A stretch of DNA of 35,075 nt from Burkholderiaceae bacterium. GTDB taxonomy: Bacteria > Pseudomonadota > Gammaproteobacteria > Burkholderiales > Burkholderiaceae_C. Every line of letters begins with the position of its first letter. Position 1 is the stretch's first letter. The notes under the pieces were generated by a model. The model worked only from the letters and a program-made list of their open reading frames with translations, searched no databases and was not told the DNA's origin. The position numbers were made by a program, and so were the translations under genes. Of the stretch, positions 31,211 to 35,075 are shown piece after piece. The stretch covers positions 1 through 35,075 of the forward strand of contig JAFALA010000096.1 of the NCBI GenBank assembly GCA_019234815.1. The letters run 5' to 3'.

Positions 31211-33949
31211 ATGACAACAACGCACGCCGCTCCTTCCCTCGAACCCATGAAGCTCTCCGGGCTGGAACCCGTGCTGATCGGCGACGGCAGTTTGTTCGTC
31301 AACATCGGCGAGCGGACCAATGTGACCGGTTCCAAGGCCTTCGCGCGCCTGATCCTGAATGGACAATTCGAGGAGGCGCTGGCGGTGGCGCGCCAGCAGG
31401 TCGAGAACGGCGCGCAGGTCATTGACGTCAACATGGACGAGGCCATGCTCGACAGCAAGGCCGCGATGGTGCGCTTCCTCAACCTGATTGCCTCCGAACC
31501 CGAGATCGCGCGCGTGCCCATCATGATCGACTCCTCCAAGTGGGAGGTGATCGAGGCGGGCCTGAAATGCATCCAGGGCAAGGGCATTGTGAACTCGATC
31601 TCGCTGAAGGAGGGGGAGGCCGAGTTCAAGCGCCAGGCCGCGCTGGTGCGCCGCTATGGCGCCGCCGCCGTGGTGATGGCCTTCGACGAGAAGGGCCAGG
31701 CCGACACCTTCGAGCGCAAGACCGAGATCTGCGAGCGCGCTTACCAAATCCTGGTCGACGAGGTCGGCTTTCCGGCCGAGGACATCATCTTCGACCCCAA
31801 CATCTTCGCCATTGCCACCGGCATCGAGGAGCACGACAACTACGCGGTCGACTTCATCAATGCGACGCGCTGGATCAAACAGCACCTGCCCGGCGCCAAG
31901 GTCAGCGGCGGGGTCTCGAACGTGAGCTTCAGCTTCCGCGGCAACGACCCGGTGCGCGAGGCCATCCACACGGTGTTCCTGTATCACGCGATCCAGGCGG
32001 GCATGGACATGGGCATCGTCAACGCCGGCATGGTGGGCGTCTACGACGACCTGGAGCCGGTGCTGCGCGAACGCGTCGAGGACGTGGTGCTGAACCGCCG
32101 CTCCGATGCAGGCGAGCGCCTGATCGAGGTCGCCGAGAGCGCCAAGGGCGCGGCCAAGGACGATTCCGCGCGCCTGGCCTGGCGTGCCGGCACGGTCGAG
32201 GAGCGGCTCTCGCATGCGCTGGTGCACGGCATCACCGACTTCATCACGGCCGACACCGAGGAGGCCTGGCAAGCCACGCGCGCCCGCGGCGGTCGTCCGC
32301 TGCACGTGATCGAAGGCCCCTTGATGGCGGGTATGAACGTGGTGGGTGACCTGTTCGGCCAGGGCAAGATGTTCCTGCCGCAGGTGGTCAAGTCGGCGCG
32401 CGTGATGAAGTCCGCCGTGGCGCATCTGGTGCCCTACATCGAGGAAGAAAAGCGCCAGCTCGCGGCCAGCGGCGGCGACGTCAAGCCCAAGGGCAAGATC
32501 ATCATGGCGACGGTCAAGGGCGACGTGCACGATATCGGCAAGAACATCGTCACGGTGGTCTTGCAGTGCAACAACTTCGAGGTCGTCAACATGGGCGTGA
32601 TGGTGCCGGCCCAGGACATCCTGGCGCGCGCCAAGGCCGAAGGCGCCGACATCATCGGCCTCTCCGGCCTGATCACGCCCAGCCTGGAAGAGATGCAGCA
32701 TGTGGCCGCCGAACTGCAGCGCGACGAGTATTTCCGCGGCCGCATGATGCCGCTCCTGATCGGCGGCGCCACCACCAGCCGGGTGCACACGGCGGTCAAG
32801 ATCTCGCCGCATTACGAAGGCCCCGTGGTCTACGTGCCGGATGCCTCGCGCGCGGTGGGCGTGTGCTCGGAGCTGCTGTCGGACGAGCGGGCAGCGCGCT
32901 ACATCGACGAGCTCAAGGCCGACTACGACAAGGTGCGCGCCCTGCATGCCGGCAAGAAGCAGGTGCCGCTGGTGCCGCTTGCGCAGGCGCGCGCCAACAA
33001 GGCGCGGCTGGACTGGAGCAGCTACCAGCCGCCGGTGCCGAAATTCCTGGGCCGCCGCGTGTTCCGCAACCAGGATTTGAGCGAGCTGGCCGCCTGCATC
33101 GACTGGGCGCCGTTCTTCCAGACCTGGGACCTGGCCGGGCCCTTTCCCGCCATCCTCAAGGACGAGATCGTCGGCGCCGAGGCGCAGCGTGTCTTCAGCG
33201 ACGGCAAGCGCATGCTGCAGCGCCTGATCGAAGGCCGCTGGCTCAGCGCCCATGGCGTGATGGGCCTGTATCCGGCCGCGCAGGTGAATGACGATGACAT
33301 CGAGATCTACACCGATGAGTCGCGCAGCGAGATCCTGATGACCTGGCGCGGCTTGCGCATGCAGACCGAGCGGCCGGTGATCGACGGGCAGATGCGGCCC
33401 AATCGCTGCCTGGCCGACTTCATTGCTCCAAAGGGGAGCGTGCCGGATTACCTCGGCCTCTTTGCCGTCACTGCCGGCATCAACGTCGAGAAGAAAGAAG
33501 TGCAATTCCACGCTGATCACGACGACTATTCCGCCATCATGCTCAAGGCCCTGGCCGATCGCCTGGCCGAAGCCTTTGCCGAACACCTGCACCAGCGCGT
33601 GCGCAAGGAATTCTGGGCCTATGCGCCGGGCGAGGCCTTGAACAACGAAGCGCTGATCAAGGAGCAGTACCGCGGCATCCGCCCGGCGCCGGGCTATCCG
33701 GCCTGCCCGGACCACCTCGTCAAGCGCGACCTCTTCCGCGTGCTGGCGCCGCAGGACATCGGCATGGGCCTGACCGACAGCATGGCCATGTCGCCAGCGG
33801 CCAGCGTGTCGGGCTTCTACTTTGCGCATCCCGAGGCGGCCTACTTCAATGTGGGCCGGATCGGCGCGGACCAGGTGCAGGACTGGGCGCAGCGCTGCGC
33901 CCTGGACGAGCAAGCCGCGCGGCGTGCGCTGGCGCCCTTGCTCGATTGA
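31211..33949 (+). CDS. metH: Methionine synthase part 2: folate-, cobalamin- and AdoMet-binding domains
   Basis: A 912-residue protein that carries the remaining modules of MetH. Residues from about 25 form the pterin-binding domain that takes methyl from methyltetrahydrofolate ([25 protein letters not shown]). The cap and cobalamin domain contain [10 protein letters not shown], with the cobalt-ligating His440 and Asp438, and [13 protein letters not shown]. The C-terminal reactivation domain has [12 protein letters not shown] (Arg824 to His835), which binds S-adenosylmethionine. It needs part 1 (28644-29726) for homocysteine. Expression is under the SAH riboswitch upstream. The ATG lacks a strong ribosome site, but no better start exists in frame. 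The gene converges on the AhpD-like gene with a 24-base gap. Confidence 0.95.
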   Translation: MTTTHAAPSLEPMKLSGLEPVLIGDGSLFVNIGERTNVTGSKAFARLILNGQFEEALAVARQQVENGAQVIDVNMDEAMLDSKAAMVRFLNLIASEPEIARVPIMIDSSKWEVIEAGLKCIQGKGIVNSISLKEGEAEFKRQAALVRRYGAAAVVMAFDEKGQADTFERKTEICERAYQILVDEVGFPAEDIIFDPNIFAIATGIEEHDNYAVDFINATRWIKQHLPGAKVSGGVSNVSFSFRGNDPVREAIHTVFLYHAIQAGMDMGIVNAGMVGVYDDLEPVLRERVEDVVLNRRSDAGERLIEVAESAKGAAKDDSARLAWRAGTVEERLSHALVHGITDFITADTEEAWQATRARGGRPLHVIEGPLMAGMNVVGDLFGQGKMFLPQVVKSARVMKSAVAHLVPYIEEEKRQLAASGGDVKPKGKIIMATVKGDVHDIGKNIVTVVLQCNNFEVVNMGVMVPAQDILARAKAEGADIIGLSGLITPSLEEMQHVAAELQRDEYFRGRMMPLLIGGATTSRVHTAVKISPHYEGPVVYVPDASRAVGVCSELLSDERAARYIDELKADYDKVRALHAGKKQVPLVPLAQARANKARLDWSSYQPPVPKFLGRRVFRNQDLSELAACIDWAPFFQTWDLAGPFPAILKDEIVGAEAQRVFSDGKRMLQRLIEGRWLSAHGVMGLYPAAQVNDDDIEIYTDESRSEILMTWRGLRMQTERPVIDGQMRPNRCLADFIAPKGSVPDYLGLFAVTAGINVEKKEVQFHADHDDYSAIMLKALADRLAEAFAEHLHQRVRKEFWAYAPGEALNNEALIKEQYRGIRPAPGYPACPDHLVKRDLFRVLAPQDIGMGLTDSMAMSPAASVSGFYFAHPEAAYFNVGRIGADQVQDWAQRCALDEQAARRALAPLLD

Positions 33950-33973
33950 TGCGCGTCAGGGCTTGCGCCGCTG

Positions 33974-34312
33974 TCAGGTCGAGACGGCGGACAGGGCGTC
34001 CAAGGCGCGTGCCGAATACACCATGGCCGCACCGGCATTCAGGGCCACGGCCACGCCCAACGCCTCCGCCACTTCTTCGCGGGTGGCGCCTGCCTTGACC
34101 GCTTCCGCGGTATGGACGGCGATGCAGCCGTCGCAACGCGTCGTCACGGCCACCGCGATCGCGATCAGTTCCCGTGTCTTGGCGTCCAGATGCCCGGTCT
34201 TCTTGCCGGCGCCGGAGAGGGCCTGGTAACCCTGCAGGGTGTCGGGCGACAGCTTGCCGAGTTCGCCGATGCGTGGCACCAGCTCCTTGCGATATTCGTT
34301 CCAATTCAACAT
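33974..34312 (-). CDS. Carboxymuconolactone decarboxylase / AhpD-like protein
   Basis: A 112-residue protein; AGGAGG lies seven bases before ATG 34312. The AhpD core is complete: ELIAIAVAVTTRCDGCIAVH with the redox pair Cys-Asp-Gly-Cys and the following His, then TAEAVKAGATREEVAEALGVA. Such proteins are small cytoplasmic all-helical oligomers, often reducing peroxiredoxins or acting as peroxidases through the CxxC pair. No ahpC or regulator lies nearby, so its partner is unknown. A true lactone decarboxylase role is unlikely because the CxxC motif marks the redox branch of the family. Confidence 0.9.
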   Translation of the reverse strand: MLNWNEYRKELVPRIGELGKLSPDTLQGYQALSGAGKKTGHLDAKTRELIAIAVAVTTRCDGCIAVHTAEAVKAGATREEVAEALGVAVALNAGAAMVYSARALDALSAVST

Positions 34313-34361
34313 AGCTTGTCCTCCTATGAAGGCCACCCGTGATTGGGAGCGTTCGGCCCCG

Positions 34362-34391
34362 ATTTTGAGGCGCATGGGCGGTCTGAGCCAA
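34362..34391 (-). promoter_or_regulatory. Weak candidate promoter of the AhpD-like gene
   Basis: On the minus strand TTGGCT (34386-34391) and CAAAAT (34362-34367) lie 18 bases apart. Matches are moderate and the spacing is one base long. The 104-base gap to comM shows no better candidate. Confidence 0.2.
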
Positions 34392-34416
34392 CAGGGTCGA
34401 CTCGCCGGCAGCGCGC

Positions 34417-35075
34417 TCAAGGCTGGGGCAAGTCCCGGCGCAGCTGGATGGCTTCAGCCATCGCGGCCACGCCGATGTCGGTCTCCTGCGCCAGGTCGGC
34501 CACGGTGCGCGCCACGCGCAACACGCGGTGGTAGGCGCGCGCCGACCAGGCCAGCCGGCTGCTGGCCTGGTGCAGCAGCTTGAGGGCCTGGGCCAGCGGG
34601 CGGGCATGCTCGTCGAGGAGTGCGGCCTCCAGGTGCGCGTTGAGACAGCCCTGGCGGGCCAGGGCCAGGTCGCGCGCACGGGCCACGCGGACTGCCACGG
34701 CGGCGCTGGACTCCCCCGGGCTCAGGGTCGACAGCGTCTGCGGCGCGATCATGGGCACTTCGACCACCAGATCCAGCCGGTCGAGCAGGGGGCCGCTGAG
34801 ACGGCGTTGGTAGCGGGCAATCTGCTCGACCGTGCAACGGCAGGCTTGAAGGGGGTTGCCCAGGTGTCCGCAAGGGCAGGGATTCATGGCCGCCACCAAC
34901 TGGAAGCGGGCCGGGAACTCGGCTTGCCGCGCGGCCCGGGAGATCAGGATGCGGCCGGTTTCCATGGGCTCGCGCAGCGCCTCCAGCGCACTGCGCTTGA
35001 ACTCGGGCAATTCATCGAGGAAAAGCACGCCGTGCTGGGCCAAGGAGATTTCGCCCGGTCGAGGCGGCGAGCCGC
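34417..35075 (-). CDS. comM: YifB/ComM family Mg-chelatase-like AAA+ protein (3' part)
   Basis: The frame runs off the window, so only the last 218 or so codons of about 500 are seen. Visible are the Walker B region LFLDELPEF, the ALREPMETG segment, the AMNPCPCG sequence followed by the CRCT zinc-binding-like cysteines, LSGPLLDRLDLVVEVP, and the C-terminal Mg_chelatase_C helices (ARAYHRVLRVARTVADL). ComM is a hexameric DNA helicase that promotes branch migration during natural transformation in Haemophilus and Vibrio; YifB is the E. coli homologue. Whether this organism is transformable cannot be told from here. Confidence 0.93.
   Translation of the reverse strand, partial: GSPPRPGEISLAQHGVLFLDELPEFKRSALEALREPMETGRILISRAARQAEFPARFQLVAAMNPCPCGHLGNPLQACRCTVEQIARYQRRLSGPLLDRLDLVVEVPMIAPQTLSTLSPGESSAAVAVRVARARDLALARQGCLNAHLEAALLDEHARPLAQALKLLHQASSRLAWSARAYHRVLRVARTVADLAQETDIGVAAMAEAIQLRRDLPQP

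Noticed and set aside
31136..33913. Very long open frame on the minus strand opposite metH part 2
   Set aside because: High G+C leaves antisense frames open by chance. The plus strand encodes a full MetH with all motifs, while the antisense product is His/Ala/Arg-rich and has no recognisable domain.

Overview
The window is high-G+C bacterial chromosome, most likely from a betaproteobacterium of the order Burkholderiales, probably family Comamonadaceae. The family assignment is inference. It rests on a DUF3567 protein (a family I know only from Burkholderiales), a PhaM-type granule protein, methionine synthase split into two genes, an S-adenosylhomocysteine (SAH) riboswitch, and paaZ, glcDEF and rhlE homologues of betaproteobacterial type. 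I saw no tRNA, rRNA, CRISPR array, transposase or prophage. No gap between genes exceeds 300 bases; the longest, 30941-31210 (270 bases), holds a promoter, a palindrome and the riboswitch.

Layout. 1-6926 is mainly plus strand: the 3' end of paaZ (phenylacetate catabolism); a toxin-antitoxin locus whose toxin is reduced to a 22-codon scar while its operator and antitoxin remain; a YciI-like protein; an amidase closed by a clear terminator; a DUF535 (VirK/YbjX-like) protein; a secreted DUF6515-like protein; and an acyltransferase-3 membrane protein. 6938-12009 is minus strand: rhlE and pssA lie downstream of a compact cassette of lower G+C that encodes a Tat-exported protein, a PqqD-like peptide-binding protein, an HprK-related kinase and a PF14907-type nucleotidyltransferase. 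12180-14211 holds a periplasmic FKBP isomerase, a hemolysin III/PAQR membrane protein and an internally deleted S9 peptidase.

14262-27709 is one long minus-strand run. In transcription order it reads DUF3108 protein, DUF3567 protein, double-AAA+ ATPase, TraB/GumN protein, PhaM, FIST-domain sensor, LysR regulator, LldP-type permease and glycolate oxidase GlcD-GlcE-GlcF. The last four make a coherent 2-hydroxyacid uptake and oxidation unit with its likely regulator. 27751-33949 is the methionine synthase region: a fumarylacetoacetase-fold protein that has lost metal ligands overlaps metH part 1 (homocysteine domain) by four bases; a degenerate HD-GYP protein lies on the opposite strand; then metH part 2 (folate, cobalamin and activation domains) follows its own promoter and SAH riboswitch. 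The window ends with an AhpD-like protein and the 3' part of comM, both on the minus strand.

The best candidate for a little-described system is the kinase/nucleotidyltransferase/PqqD/Tat-protein cassette (8904-12009). Its parts suggest modification of a protein in the cytoplasm before Tat export. Also worth a second look are the riboswitch with a visible alternative pairing, the pseudoenzyme coupled to metH, the toxin deletion scar with an intact operator, and a 12-base coding repeat at the start of the TraB/GumN protein. Family assignments come from motif recognition; no database search was run.
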